From Pseudomonas fluorescens (lineage in GTDB: Bacteria; Pseudomonadota; Gammaproteobacteria; Pseudomonadales; Pseudomonadaceae), in assembly GCF_003732425.1 (NCBI RefSeq), contig NZ_MOBX01000005.1, positions 186,001 through 250,000 on the forward strand: a stretch of 64,000 bases of DNA. The letters are read 5' to 3'. Shown piece by piece: positions 1 through 8,245 of the stretch (position 1 is its first letter; every line of letters begins with the position of its first letter). The position numbers were made by a program, and so were the translations under genes. Below the pieces are notes generated by a model that was not told the origin of the DNA, made no database searches, and worked only from the letters and a program-made list of their open reading frames with translations.

Positions 1-1
1 G

Positions 2-1573
2 GGTCTGGAGCGTTTCCAGCACCCGCAACACCCGATCGAAATGCTCACCAACGGTGACAAGCCGACCAACACCGCGTATTTCCGCCCGGCACTCGGTGGC
101 GACATGGCCGTGCTGCGCGGCATGGCCAAGTTCCTCCTGCAGTGGGAACGCGATGCGCAGAAGGCTGGCGAACCTGCCGTGTTCGATCACGATTTCCTCA
201 ACGCCCACAGCGCCAACGTGCTCGAGTACCTCGGCGTGGTCGATGACACGCCGTGGGAACAGATCGTCGAGCAGTCCGGCCTGACCCTCGTAGAAATCGA
301 GCAAGCCGCGCGCATGTACGCCAAGGGCAAGAACGTGATCATGTGCTGGGCGATGGGCATCACCCAGCATCGCCATTCGGTGCCGACCATCCAGGAAATC
401 GCCAACCTGATGCTGTTGCGCGGCAACATCGGTAAACCAGGCGCCGGCCTGTGCCCGGTGCGTGGCCACAGTAACGTGCAGGGCGACCGCACGATGGGCA
501 TCAACGAGCGTCCGCCGGTGGCGTTCCTCGATTCGCTGGAGCGACGCTTCCAGTTCAAGGTGCCACGCCACAACGGCCACAACGTGGTCGAAGCGATCCA
601 CGCGATGGCTGAAGGTCGCGCCAAAGTCTTCATCGGTCTGGGCGGCAACTTCGCCCAAGCCACGCCAGACAGCCCGCGCACGTTCGAGGCGCTGAGCAAT
701 TGCGACCTGACTGTGCAGATCAGTACCAAACTCAACCGCAGCCATCTGGCTCACGGTAAGGACGCGTTGATCCTGCCGTGCCTCGGTCGGACCGACATCG
801 ACATCCAGACCGAAGGCCCGCAAGCCGTCACCGTGGAAGACTCGTTCAGCATGGTTCACGCCTCCAACGGTCAGTTGCAGCCGCTGTCGAACCAGATGCG
901 TTCGGAGCCGTCGATCATCGCCGGTATCGCCGCCGCCACACTGGGCAGCAAACCGGTGGACTGGAACTGGCTGGTGGCTGATTACGGGCGCATCCGCGAA
1001 CTGATCGCCGACACCATTCCCAACTTCAAAGAATTCAACGAAAAGATCAAGAACCCGGGCGGCTTCTACCTCGGCAACAGCGCTGGCGCGCGCAAGTGGA
1101 ACACGCCGTCGGGCCGCGCCAACTTCCGCGCGAACATGTTGCCGAAAGATCTGGTGCACGAACGCACCCGCGCCACCGGGCAACTGCCGGACCTGATCTT
1201 GCAATCGATGCGCTCCCACGATCAGTACAACACGACGATTTATGGCCTCGACGACCGTTATCGCGGGGTGAAAGGCCAGCGCGATGTGCTGTTCGCCAAC
1301 GAGGCCGACATCATTCGTCTGGGCTTCCGTCCGGGGCAGAAGGCAGACATCGTGTCGATCTGGGACGATGGTCGCGAGCGTCGCGTGAAGGGCTTCACGC
1401 TGCTGGCGTTTGATATTCCCGCCGGACAAGCGGCCGCGTATTACCCGGAAGTGAATCCGCTGGTGCCGCTGGAAAGCACTGGGGATGGCAGCCATACGCC
1501 GACGTCGAAGTTCATTGCGATCCGGTTGGAAGCGGCGAGCGAGACTGGATTGATCATGGCCAAATCGGCCTGA
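2..1573 (+). CDS. FdhF/YdeP-family molybdopterin oxidoreductase, C-terminal part (5' end outside window)
   Basis: The reading frame is open from base 2, so the gene starts upstream of the window; the ATG at 41 is internal. About 523 codons are visible, roughly the C-terminal two thirds of a protein family that is usually about 770 residues long. Seen: the molybdopterin oxidoreductase fold with the stretches LRGNIGKPGAGLCPVRGHSN and GLGGNFAQATPD, followed by a molydopterin dinucleotide-binding C-terminal domain (LQSMRSHDQYNTTIYG, then FRPGQKADIV). Family knowledge: YdeP-like proteins resemble formate dehydrogenase alpha subunits and are cytoplasmic; E. coli YdeP is linked to acid resistance, but the substrate is unknown. 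A partner fdhD gene would be expected nearby, upstream of the window. Confidence 0.9.
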   Translation, partial: GLERFQHPQHPIEMLTNGDKPTNTAYFRPALGGDMAVLRGMAKFLLQWERDAQKAGEPAVFDHDFLNAHSANVLEYLGVVDDTPWEQIVEQSGLTLVEIEQAARMYAKGKNVIMCWAMGITQHRHSVPTIQEIANLMLLRGNIGKPGAGLCPVRGHSNVQGDRTMGINERPPVAFLDSLERRFQFKVPRHNGHNVVEAIHAMAEGRAKVFIGLGGNFAQATPDSPRTFEALSNCDLTVQISTKLNRSHLAHGKDALILPCLGRTDIDIQTEGPQAVTVEDSFSMVHASNGQLQPLSNQMRSEPSIIAGIAAATLGSKPVDWNWLVADYGRIRELIADTIPNFKEFNEKIKNPGGFYLGNSAGARKWNTPSGRANFRANMLPKDLVHERTRATGQLPDLILQSMRSHDQYNTTIYGLDDRYRGVKGQRDVLFANEADIIRLGFRPGQKADIVSIWDDGRERRVKGFTLLAFDIPAGQAAAYYPEVNPLVPLESTGDGSHTPTSKFIAIRLEAASETGLIMAKSA

Positions 1574-1585
1574 CGATTGGCCCCA

Positions 1586-1717
1586 CTGTGGCGAGGGAGC
1601 TTGCCCCCGCTGGAGGCCGAAGGACTCCCATTCCTTTTAAAGCGTTGCGTCGGGTGAACGCGTCAACCGGTTTGGGGCCGCTTCGCAGCCTAGCGGGAGC
1701 AAACTCCCTCGCCACAG
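1586..1717. repeat. Family C long inverted repeat (GGCGAGGGAGCTTGC type)
   Basis: Two arms, about 25 bases each, at 1586–1610 and 1693–1717 face each other around roughly 80 bases. The same arms recur at 13148, 28228, 46825 and 61854. It lies directly downstream of the oxidoreductase gene. Confidence 0.85.
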
Positions 1718-1764
1718 AGTTGTGTAATTATCTGCGGATTGGACTTTTCAAACGCCCACAAAAA

Positions 1765-1790
1765 AGGCCGCTTTTTCACAAAAGCGGCCT
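1765..1790 (-). terminator. Rho-independent terminator reading leftward
   Basis: The arms AGGCCGCTTT and AAAGCGGCCT form a strong stem. The T-run that would end transcription lies on the minus strand (plus-strand A-run at 1759–1765); on the plus strand the stem is followed by GTCCG. The orientation is opposite to both flanking genes, which suggests an unannotated leftward transcript. Confidence 0.55.
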
Positions 1791-1856
1791 GTCCGAAGTA
1801 GCTAAAGACCGGCGAAAAACCGTTAAGTTCCGCCCATAAAACAGTAACTTACGTTT

Positions 1857-1866
1857 TTGTATACAA
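1857..1866. promoter_or_regulatory. TTGTATACAA palindrome, possible GntR-type operator
   Basis: A perfect 10-base palindrome lies 82 bases upstream of the glycine-zipper gene. This shape is common for GntR/FadR-family operators; the regulator is not known and no such regulator gene is visible in the window. Confidence 0.35.
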
Positions 1867-1948
1867 GTCGTGTTATTCGTCGGATTTCGATTGTCACGCT
1901 TGTTACACAGCCTCAGGATCGGCGCCGTCATCCCTTTGAGGCTCATCT

Positions 1949-2431
1949 ATGAAGTTCTCCTCGATTCTCTTGTTGTCCCTTGGCCTGGTCAGTGGTTTTG
2001 CTTGCGCAGGCGGCACCACCGAAGCAGGTGTGGGCGGCGCATTGGGCGGGGTTCTTGGCTCGGTCGTCGGTCAGTCCTTAGGCGGCAATACAGGTTCCAC
2101 CATTGGCGCAGCCCTGGGCGGCGCGGGTGGTAGTGCGGTCGGCGCTGACAAACGCAGCCGTGGCGAAGCCGCCATCGGTGGTGCGCTGGGCGCAGCCGGC
2201 GGTAACGTGGTCGGCCGCAGCATGGGCGGCACCACCGGCAGCCTGATCGGCTCCGCAGCAGGTGGCGGCGCCGGTGGCGCGCTGGGCAACTACATGGGCA
2301 ACAAGAGCGATGACGACGATCGTCGTTACGACCGTCGCCATGACGATCGTCGCTACTATCGTGACGACCACCGTGGTCGCGGCCATGCCTACGGCCACCG
2401 CAAGCATCACAAGTACTATCGCCACCGTTAA
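1949..2431 (+). CDS. Glycine-zipper domain exported protein
   Basis: 160 residues. Residues 1–21 form a signal peptide ending near FACAG; the Cys at about 19 could be a weak lipobox. The middle (about 25–115) is a run of glycine-zipper repeats such as GGALGGVLGSVVG and GGAGGALGNYMG, expected to form packed hydrophobic helices in a membrane. The tail (about 116–160) is rich in Asp, Arg, His and Tyr and is highly charged. Family knowledge: proteins of this kind (Gly-zipper/YMGG, OmpA-like linker type) sit in the outer membrane or periplasm with poorly defined roles, often in envelope stress. It is a single gene ending at a bidirectional terminator. Confidence 0.8.
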   Translation: MKFSSILLLSLGLVSGFACAGGTTEAGVGGALGGVLGSVVGQSLGGNTGSTIGAALGGAGGSAVGADKRSRGEAAIGGALGAAGGNVVGRSMGGTTGSLIGSAAGGGAGGALGNYMGNKSDDDDRRYDRRHDDRRYYRDDHRGRGHAYGHRKHHKYYRHR

Positions 2432-2446
2432 GGCGAATGCTTGAAC

Positions 2447-2479
2447 AAAAATCGCAGCCCTCGGGCTGCGATTTTTTTT
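2447..2479. terminator. Bidirectional rho-independent terminator
   Basis: Fourteen-base arms (AAAAATCGCAGCCC and its complement) flank a two-base loop, with T-runs on both strands. It separates the convergent glycine-zipper and thioesterase genes. Confidence 0.9.
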
Positions 2480-2484
2480 GCCTT

Positions 2485-2916
2485 TCACACCACCAGGTAT
2501 TCCAGTGCCTGCCGCAGTTCGGCAGGAATCGGCACAGGCTGATTACTCGCCCGATCGACGAATACGTGAACGAAGCGCCCGGCCGCACACGCCTCGCTTT
2601 CGCCGACCTTGAACACCGCCAATTCGTATTGCACCGAACTGTTGCCCAGCTTACCGACCCGCAGACCGATCTCGATCAGATCCGGGAAAGCGATCGAGGT
2701 GAAGTAATCACACGCCGAACTGACCACAAAACCCACCACCTCGCCATCATGGATATCCAGACCACCGACCTGAATCAGGTAGGTGTTCACGGCCGTGTCG
2801 AAGAAGCTGTAGTAGGTGACGTTGTTGACGTGCCCGTAGGCGTCGTTGTCGTGCCAGCGTGTGGTGATGGGCTGGAAGTGCGGGTAGTCAGTGCGTTGTG
2901 GCATCGGGTTGGACAT
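2485..2916 (-). CDS. Acyl-CoA thioesterase, 4HBT hot-dog family
   Basis: 143 residues, the usual length for a single hot-dog domain of the YbgC/4-hydroxybenzoyl-CoA thioesterase type. Seen: the active-site segment TRWHDNDAYGHVNNVTYYSF (about 19–38), with Asp in the position of the catalytic acid and the HVNN loop. It should hydrolyse a cytoplasmic acyl-CoA thioester. The 3-hydroxyacyl-CoA dehydrogenase gene lies upstream on the same strand, separated by a palindromic repeat, so a shared role in acyl-CoA turnover is likely but not shown. Substrate chain length cannot be read from the sequence. Confidence 0.85.
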   Translation of the reverse strand: MSNPMPQRTDYPHFQPITTRWHDNDAYGHVNNVTYYSFFDTAVNTYLIQVGGLDIHDGEVVGFVVSSACDYFTSIAFPDLIEIGLRVGKLGNSSVQYELAVFKVGESEACAAGRFVHVFVDRASNQPVPIPAELRQALEYLVV

Positions 2917-2974
2917 TGCTCAGCAATCCCTGAAGTTAATGGGCGAGTCTAATTCAAAATCGCGCCGCCCCCTC

Positions 2975-3036
2975 CGCGAGCAGGCTCGCTCCCACATTTG
3001 AAATGCGCTCTCCGTGGGAGAGAGCCTGCTCGCGAA
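2975..3036. repeat. Family A REP pair (GGGAGCGAGCCTGCTCGCG type)
   Basis: Two inverted copies of the common P. fluorescens REP sequence, spaced by about 18 bases, lie between the thioesterase and the 3-hydroxyacyl-CoA dehydrogenase genes. Confidence 0.9.
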
Positions 3037-3058
3037 GGCGTCAGCACCGCCGCCCGAC

Positions 3059-4285
3059 TTAACGATCTGCAAACCCCTTGCCCAGTGCCGCCAACTCACC
3101 AATTAACCGAGCCGGTTTCCACTGATCGCCTTGCCGCGTCTCCAGCGCCAGTAACCGCTGATGAATATCCGCCAGCCCCTGCTGATCCGCCCAGGCCATC
3201 GGCCCACCCTTGTCTGCCGGGAAGCCGTAGCCATTCAGGTACACCAGATCAATGTCGCGCGCCGACTCGGCAATGCCCTCCTGCAAAATCTTCGCGCCTT
3301 CGTTGACCAGTGCCAGCAGGCAGCGCTCCAGAATCTCCTCCGGGCCGATCTCGCGGCGCTGGAAGCCCAGCCCTTCGCTGACCCGCAATACCAGCGCATC
3401 GACCTCAGGATCGTGCTCGGCCTGACGACTGCCCGGCTCGTAATGGTAATAACCGTTGCCAGACTTCTGCCCGAACCGGCCCAGCTCGCACAAGCGGTTA
3501 TCCACCTGAACCTCTGGCGCATCCTGGCCCTTGCCGGCCAACTCGCGAGCACGCCATTCCAGATCGATGCCGACCACGTCGTACATGCGAAACGGCCCCA
3601 TGGCAAAACCGAAACCTTGCAGCGCCGCGTCGACCTGCTGTGGATAAGCACCCTCAAGCAACATCTTGCGCGCCTCCAGCACATACGGATGCAGCATGCG
3701 ATTGCCGATAAAGCCGTGGCAGTTGCCCGACACCACACTGACTTTGCCCATGCGCTTGCCCAGCGCCAGCGCCGCCTCCAGCACTGCCGCAGAAGTCTGC
3801 GCGCCGCGAACGATTTCCAGCAGTTTCATGATGTGCGCCGGGCTGAAGAAATGCAGGCCCAGCACTTGCTCCGGACGCCTTGTCGCCGCAGCAATCGCAT
3901 CGATGTCCAGCGCCGAGGTATTGCTCGCCAGCAAGGCCTCAGGCTTGAGCAAGCCATCCAGCTCACGAAAGATTTTCTGCTTCAGCTCAAGATTCTCGTA
4001 CACCGCCTCGATCACCAGGTCGACATTGCGAATCGCCGCATAATCCGCCGCCGCACTGATCCGCGCCAAACGCGCATCCGCCTCGGTCTGATCAATCCGC
4101 CCCTGGCGCACGTTGTGTGCATAAGTCTCGGCCACGTTGGCGACGGCCTGTTCAAGCATCTGTGGATTGTTATCCACCCACTGCACCGTCACACCGGCGT
4201 TGGCCAGGCACATGACAATGCCCCGACCCATGGTGCCCGCACCGATCACGGCGGCCTGCTGAATATCGAAGGATGTCTGGCTCAT
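3059..4285 (-). CDS. 3-hydroxyacyl-CoA dehydrogenase
   Basis: 408 residues starting at MSQTSFDIQQ; this ATG is preceded by AAGAGA, while the longer reading from 4309 would need a TTG without a clear ribosome site. Seen: a Rossmann NAD-binding site AVIGAGTMGRGIVMCLANAG near residue 12, the segment GLHFFSPAHIMKLLEIVRG with the catalytic His, and the SGNCHGFIGNRML hinge. A second C-terminal 3HCDH domain follows from about residue 300. It oxidises (S)-3-hydroxyacyl-CoA to 3-ketoacyl-CoA with NAD in beta-oxidation. There is no enoyl-CoA hydratase domain, so it is a monofunctional enzyme, unlike FadB. L-carnitine dehydrogenase is a related alternative but is shorter (about 320 residues). Confidence 0.88.
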   Translation of the reverse strand: MSQTSFDIQQAAVIGAGTMGRGIVMCLANAGVTVQWVDNNPQMLEQAVANVAETYAHNVRQGRIDQTEADARLARISAAADYAAIRNVDLVIEAVYENLELKQKIFRELDGLLKPEALLASNTSALDIDAIAAATRRPEQVLGLHFFSPAHIMKLLEIVRGAQTSAAVLEAALALGKRMGKVSVVSGNCHGFIGNRMLHPYVLEARKMLLEGAYPQQVDAALQGFGFAMGPFRMYDVVGIDLEWRARELAGKGQDAPEVQVDNRLCELGRFGQKSGNGYYHYEPGSRQAEHDPEVDALVLRVSEGLGFQRREIGPEEILERCLLALVNEGAKILQEGIAESARDIDLVYLNGYGFPADKGGPMAWADQQGLADIHQRLLALETRQGDQWKPARLIGELAALGKGFADR

Positions 4286-4400
4286 GTTGTTCTCTTGTTG
4301 GCGATCCAAAGACAGACCTCAACCATAGTCAGCCAACGACGTTTTTTGAAGTTTATTACCGTGATGATCGACATTCAGCGGATGGATACAGCCATGCTTT

Positions 4401-4489
4401 TGTGGGAGCGAGCCTGCTCGCGAAAGGGTCATCACATTCAAAATAGTGTTGCCTGATGTACCGCTTTCGCGAGCAGGCTCGCTCCCACA
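4401..4489. repeat. Family A REP pair
   Basis: Inverted copies at 4401–4424 and 4466–4489 flank a 40-base loop, between the 5' side of the dehydrogenase gene and the 3' end of the helicase gene. Confidence 0.92.
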
Positions 4490-4500
4490 AGGGCTCTTGC

Positions 4501-6435
4501 TCAACCGAGCAAATGGTTGTCAGCCCAGCTGCGGACTTCGGCGTAGGGATATTCCTCCAATGCCGCAAACCCCGGAATCGCCCGCGCCTTGAGCTTGGTA
4601 AACAGCGGCACGCTGATCCCGCACAAAAATCGCGTCAGTCGCTCCGCCGTCGGAATCATCCCGGTGTGCTGCTCATGCCTGTGGATAAAATCGCCGCACA
4701 GCGCCGCGAAGTTTTTATCCACAAGCGCTGGCAAATCCGGTGGTGCCGGCAACCGCGCAACCTGCCCGTGACACACCGAACAATGCCCACACTGTTCGGG
4801 CGCATTGTGATCACCGAAATACTCCGCCAGGCGATAACCCAGGCAACGTTCGGAGGCGAATACTTCAAGCATCGCGTGGATGCGCGCCACTTCGGCCTGC
4901 TCATGCCGGGTGAAGTATTCATGCAGCTCAGCGCTCAGGGCATCGCTGTCAAAGTTGCTGTGCAACAGACTGTAGACCTCGGTCATCTGCTTGCTTTCCA
5001 GCTCGACCCAGCCCTTTTCCTGAAAGTAATCCAGCGCCTTCACCACCCGATTGCGTTCGGCGGAATATTGCGAATACATCGACTCGAAATTCACCGTGGC
5101 CCAGGTGCGCGCGCGGGTCGAGGTCTGAATGATTGCAGCGACGAAATCCCTGCGCTCACCCTCGAAACGCTCAAGCAGCGCTTCGGGTTCCAGCAGGTAT
5201 TTGAAACGGTACTCGGCGTAATAGGCGTAGCGCGGCGCGATCAAACCGCGCAGTTCCAGCTGTACCAGCAAGGTCTTCAGCGGCAGTGCGCGAATGTTGC
5301 TCTGATCCGCCAGCGGCCCGAGCAGAAACTCCCACTGCCCTTCCGGCACCGAGGCCTTCAGTTCGTCGAGCACATAGCGGATGCCGTCACGCTCCGGCGT
5401 ATCACCGTAGACGAAGTTTTCCAGCACATTGAGGCTGTCGCGATTGGCCAATACCAGGCAGTCCGACGGCTGCCCGTCACGCCCGGCGCGACCGATTTCC
5501 TGGCTGTAGTTTTCGATGGATTTCGGTAGGTCGAAGTGCACCACATTGCGGATGTCACTTTTGTCGATGCCCATGCCGAACGCGATGGTCGCGACGATAC
5601 AATTGGAGTGCCCGGCCATGAAGCGCTTCTGGATGGCCTCGCGTTTATCGTGGGGTAAACCGGCGTGGTAGGCCTCGGCCTGAATGCCGTTGCGTTCAAG
5701 GTGTTCGGCGATATGTTCGGCGGTTTTCTGCAAGGTCACGTAGACGATGCTTGGCTGCCCCGGGCGCTCGGCCATCCACTCCACCAGACGCCGCCGCTTG
5801 TCCTGGCCGCGCACCGGCTCGACCAACAGATTGAGGTTGGGCCGATAGAAGCCGGTAGTCACCACGTCATCCGCGGCGATAGCGAATTTAGTCTGCATGT
5901 CGGCGATGACTTTCGGCGTTGCCGTAGCCGTCAGCAGCAAGGTCTGGGGGATGTTGAACTGGCGTTGGTAGTCGGGCAGTTTAAGGTAGTCGGGACGGAA
6001 GTTGTGGCCCCATTCCGAGATGCAATGCGCCTCGTCCACCACCAGCAGCGAGATCGGCACCTGCTGCAAAAAATTGCGAAAACGCTCGTTCTTCAAGCGC
6101 TCCACCGAGATCATCAGAATCTTCAATTCACCCGAGCGGGCGCGAGTCATCACGTCATTGGCGTCATCGCGGCTCTGCGCCGAATCGATGCTGCCAGCGG
6201 AGATACCGTGTCGCTGCAAGAAGGCCAACTGATCCTGCATCAGCGCCAGTAACGGCGAGACCACCAACGTCAGGTGCGGCAGCATCAGCGCCGGCAATTG
6301 ATAGCAAATCGACTTGCCGGAACCGGTGGGAAAAATCGCCGCCGCCGAGCGCCCGGCCAGCACTGCGCTGATCGCCGCCTCTTGCCCGGGTCGAAACTGT
6401 GGATAACCAAAAACCTGTTCCAGGGTGTTACGCAT
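4501..6435 (-). CDS. RecQ-like ATP-dependent DNA helicase
   Basis: 644 residues. Seen: Walker A PTGSGKS (36–42), DEAH box at 134–137 followed by the RecQ-specific aromatic loop HCISEWGHNFRPDY, helicase motif VI region QEIGRAGRDGQPSDC, and a late Cys cluster (QCGHCSVCHG) that looks like the RecQ zinc-binding subdomain. Family knowledge: RecQ helicases unwind DNA 3' to 5' in recombination and fork repair. Canonical Pseudomonas RecQ is about 710 residues with a C-terminal HRDC domain; I see no clear HRDC here, so this is probably a second, RecQ-like paralogue rather than recQ itself. Its 3' end lies close to a REP pair. The start ATG at 6435 has the weak ribosome site AAGGAGTG. Confidence 0.88.
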   Translation of the reverse strand: MRNTLEQVFGYPQFRPGQEAAISAVLAGRSAAAIFPTGSGKSICYQLPALMLPHLTLVVSPLLALMQDQLAFLQRHGISAGSIDSAQSRDDANDVMTRARSGELKILMISVERLKNERFRNFLQQVPISLLVVDEAHCISEWGHNFRPDYLKLPDYQRQFNIPQTLLLTATATPKVIADMQTKFAIAADDVVTTGFYRPNLNLLVEPVRGQDKRRRLVEWMAERPGQPSIVYVTLQKTAEHIAEHLERNGIQAEAYHAGLPHDKREAIQKRFMAGHSNCIVATIAFGMGIDKSDIRNVVHFDLPKSIENYSQEIGRAGRDGQPSDCLVLANRDSLNVLENFVYGDTPERDGIRYVLDELKASVPEGQWEFLLGPLADQSNIRALPLKTLLVQLELRGLIAPRYAYYAEYRFKYLLEPEALLERFEGERRDFVAAIIQTSTRARTWATVNFESMYSQYSAERNRVVKALDYFQEKGWVELESKQMTEVYSLLHSNFDSDALSAELHEYFTRHEQAEVARIHAMLEVFASERCLGYRLAEYFGDHNAPEQCGHCSVCHGQVARLPAPPDLPALVDKNFAALCGDFIHRHEQHTGMIPTAERLTRFLCGISVPLFTKLKARAIPGFAALEEYPYAEVRSWADNHLLG

Positions 6436-6558
6436 TCGCTGTCACTCCTTTGACCGCTGCCATGCCAACAGCCTAGCGGGCGATCGCAGCGAGTCGAGAA
6501 AAGGTCGGGGCCAAATCGATTCGGAATGATACAGCGATTACTTGAACGCCACGGTCCC

Positions 6559-6583
6559 TGTGGGAGCGAGCCTGCTCGCGAAG
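6559..6583. repeat. Single family A REP copy
   Basis: One unpaired copy of the REP sequence, ending with GCGAAGAGGCCAG, in the spacer between the divergently placed 3' and 5' ends of the hypothetical gene and the helicase gene. Confidence 0.8.
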
Positions 6584-6616
6584 AGGCCAGCCGGCATACC
6601 ACAAATACTTAAAAAA

Positions 6617-7120
6617 TCATGGACGCAACACCGCCACCCGCAACTGCTCATTCAGCATCTGCTCATGGATGTTTTGGCTTTTGCTCGCCCACAACGCATG
6701 GGCCGGGCTGATGTCGCCGGTGAACGCTGCCGCCAACTGACGCAGGTCAGCGACGCTGCGCACGCGCGGGCAGAACAGCTGTTCATCACAGTTTTGACTG
6801 GCGTTGCGATAGGTGCCCAACAACCCCTCCCAGAGGCCGTCGCGCACGTGGCGAATCGACGTCAGTTGCACGTGGGGCACACCGAGTCGCTGCTCAAGCC
6901 CCTCTTCATCCAGTGCTTCGCTGGCCAACAGGGCTTTGGCGAACATCAACACCTCACCGCGCGCCGCCGTGTCCATGCTCGCCTGGCTGATGATTGCCTC
7001 CGGCCAGTCGGTGCGATCGAGACGATCCAGCACCCATGCATTGCCAATGTCAGAGGCCATAGTCAAACGGCAAGTGCTCAGCCCGAGCAATAAAATTGCG
7101 GCCATTCGTAGCCAGTGCAT
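6617..7120 (-). CDS. Exported protein of unknown function
   Basis: 167 residues. An N-terminal signal peptide is visible (hydrophobic AAILLLGLSTC, cleavage probably after TMA near residue 22). The mature part is hydrophilic and mainly helical, with two Cys (NCDEQLFCPRVR, about 110–117) that may form a disulfide in the periplasm. The ATG at 7120 has AGGGA nine bases upstream. I do not recognise the family. It borders the small accessory island to its right and is transcribed away from it. Confidence 0.7.
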   Translation of the reverse strand: MHWLRMAAILLLGLSTCRLTMASDIGNAWVLDRLDRTDWPEAIISQASMDTAARGEVLMFAKALLASEALDEEGLEQRLGVPHVQLTSIRHVRDGLWEGLLGTYRNASQNCDEQLFCPRVRSVADLRQLAAAFTGDISPAHALWASKSQNIHEQMLNEQLRVAVLRP

Positions 7121-7268
7121 ACCTAATTCCCTTTAAGCGCGTGTCAGACGTTTGGAAACGCCCTACAGATTCTGGCGCGCACGATACAGCGGTTTACCGC
7201 GAATCGCCTGACAAACATGTAGGAATTATTGCGACTAAGGGTTTCGGCCTGAAAAAGCTGCGAAAACA

Positions 7269-7306
7269 CGTAGGGCATTTCCTCAAAACACGGAAAAACC
7301 CCTACG
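7269..7306. promoter_or_regulatory. Inverted repeat CGTAGGG…CCCTACG upstream of first DUF3077 gene
   Basis: Seven-base arms at 7269–7275 and 7300–7306, 118 bases before the start codon. A related half-site (TGTAGGAATT) lies at about 7219. Such TAGG/CCTA symmetric sites are compatible with a response-regulator or LuxR-type operator; the rest of the 7121–7423 spacer shows nothing else. Confidence 0.3.
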
Positions 7307-7423
7307 AATACTGTCCATTGCGGCTGTCTTGTCCCACAGAGAAACGCCCTTCTATAGTGACCGGCGCAGCTGCAAACACTCCGCCGGCCCGCCCCAGCGC
7401 CTTCGAACAGGACACGCCTCACC

Positions 7424-7699
7424 ATGATCAACCGCTATCGCCCGCTCAAGACTTGCTACAGCGAAAACCCGGTACTGCTTATCGACAGCCACTCCAGCCA
7501 GACTGACCTGATCAATGCCGCCGATCAGCGTTTACGCGCGGCCGGAGATTTGCTGGAAACACTCTATTGCTTATGTTTCAAACAGGCGGATGTGAAAGAT
7601 ATCCCCAACATCGTTAATGCGCTTTATCTGCTGGTTCAGGATGGTTGCGACTTGCTTGAAGTGGCCAAGCAGAGGCCAGCGCAATCGGCGTACAACTAG
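7424..7699 (+). CDS. DUF3077-family protein, copy 1
   Basis: 91 residues, no signal peptide, mostly helical, cytoplasmic. It shares with the second copy (8246–8545) the segments RYRPL, QRLRA…DLL.TLYCL.F.QADV.DIP.I..ALYLL and QDGCDLL.VA.QR. I assign it to DUF3077 from memory; the function of that family is unknown. It is followed 45 bases later by a small antitoxin-like gene on the same strand, and the same two-gene pattern recurs to the right with a longer antitoxin. It lacks the structured leader that precedes copy 2. Confidence 0.75.
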   Translation: MINRYRPLKTCYSENPVLLIDSHSSQTDLINAADQRLRAAGDLLETLYCLCFKQADVKDIPNIVNALYLLVQDGCDLLEVAKQRPAQSAYN

Positions 7700-7744
7700 A
7701 TAACTCGAGGTCAGCGCTATATCACCCTGGGCAGGAATCCAACA

Positions 7745-7927
7745 ATGAATGTTACGAGCGATGAGTTTGGTCCACCGAGTGACGAGGATACCTACACGGC
7801 TTGGTTCATCCGACAGGTTCAAGCCAGCCTTGATGATCCTCGCCCCGGCATTCCCGATGAGGTCGCCAGAACATTGATGGCTGATAAACGCGCTCGTTTA
7901 AAACAGAAGTTCGATCAGCGGCGATGA
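7745..7927 (+). CDS. Short antitoxin-like protein (PaaA2/StbD-like C-terminal module only)
   Basis: 60 residues with an AGGAA ribosome site nine bases before the ATG. The segment TAWFIRQVQASLDDPRPGIP followed by a basic tail matches the C-terminal third of the antitoxin at 8702–9145 (EEWVKQQVQISIDDPRPSVS, then AAKRDALRQRVR). It lacks the N-terminal 85-residue domain of that protein. In related type II modules this segment wraps around a RelE/ParE toxin. The stop codon overlaps an ATG (ATGA), which is the usual coupling to a toxin gene, but only a 26-codon frame follows. It is therefore an orphan antitoxin or the remnant of a module. Confidence 0.65.
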   Translation: MNVTSDEFGPPSDEDTYTAWFIRQVQASLDDPRPGIPDEVARTLMADKRARLKQKFDQRR

Positions 7928-8004
7928 CCTATCAAATCTACGTCCCGTTCCTACAAGGACAGACTCCTTGTCTTCTATCGGCTTCGTGTAGCTCATCTCT
8001 ATAG
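7924..8004 (+). pseudogene. Possible truncated toxin gene remnant
   Basis: This frame starts at the ATG overlapping the antitoxin stop and reads MTYQI before diverging, then ends after 26 codons. MTYQI/MTYRV is a frequent start of ParE-type toxins, and the ATGA overlap is typical of such pairs, so I read it as a decayed toxin start. The match is too short to prove it; it may simply be chance. Confidence 0.3.
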
Positions 8005-8245
8005 TCGTGGCTGTCGCTGTCAATTCAGCGGCTCGGGCTTGGTCACCCGATTGGATCGTGTATACGCATGCGCTGTATGCTGCCGGCACTCATTTGCCTG
8101 CAGTTTATGGTGACTGTGTTTGGGACACCTTCGGGTGTGCCGGGTATGTGCACGATCCTCACCGGTTGACCAACCCGAACACAGTTGCCTCCTGTCGCTT
8201 GGTCACGATGTGGTGGCTTCACCTGAAGCATATGAGGATCAAAAA
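7960..8245 (+). ncRNA. Possible structured leader RNA of the second DUF3077 gene
   Basis: The 318-base gap before the gene holds no convincing coding frame. Seen: a -10-like TATAGT at 8000–8005, and a perfect hairpin GACACC-TTCG-GGTGTG near 8125–8140 with a stable UUCG tetraloop. Further complementary pieces are GACTGTGTTTGGG and CCCGAACACAGTT, which would close a long stem around that hairpin. My impression is that similar leaders precede other DUF3077 genes in Pseudomonas, but I cannot verify it here. Confidence 0.4.

Noticed and set aside
3161..4456. Long rightward frame of 431 codons opposite the 3-hydroxyacyl-CoA dehydrogenase
   Set aside because: Antisense shadow in GC-rich sequence: no known motifs, while the other strand encodes clear NAD-binding and catalytic segments.
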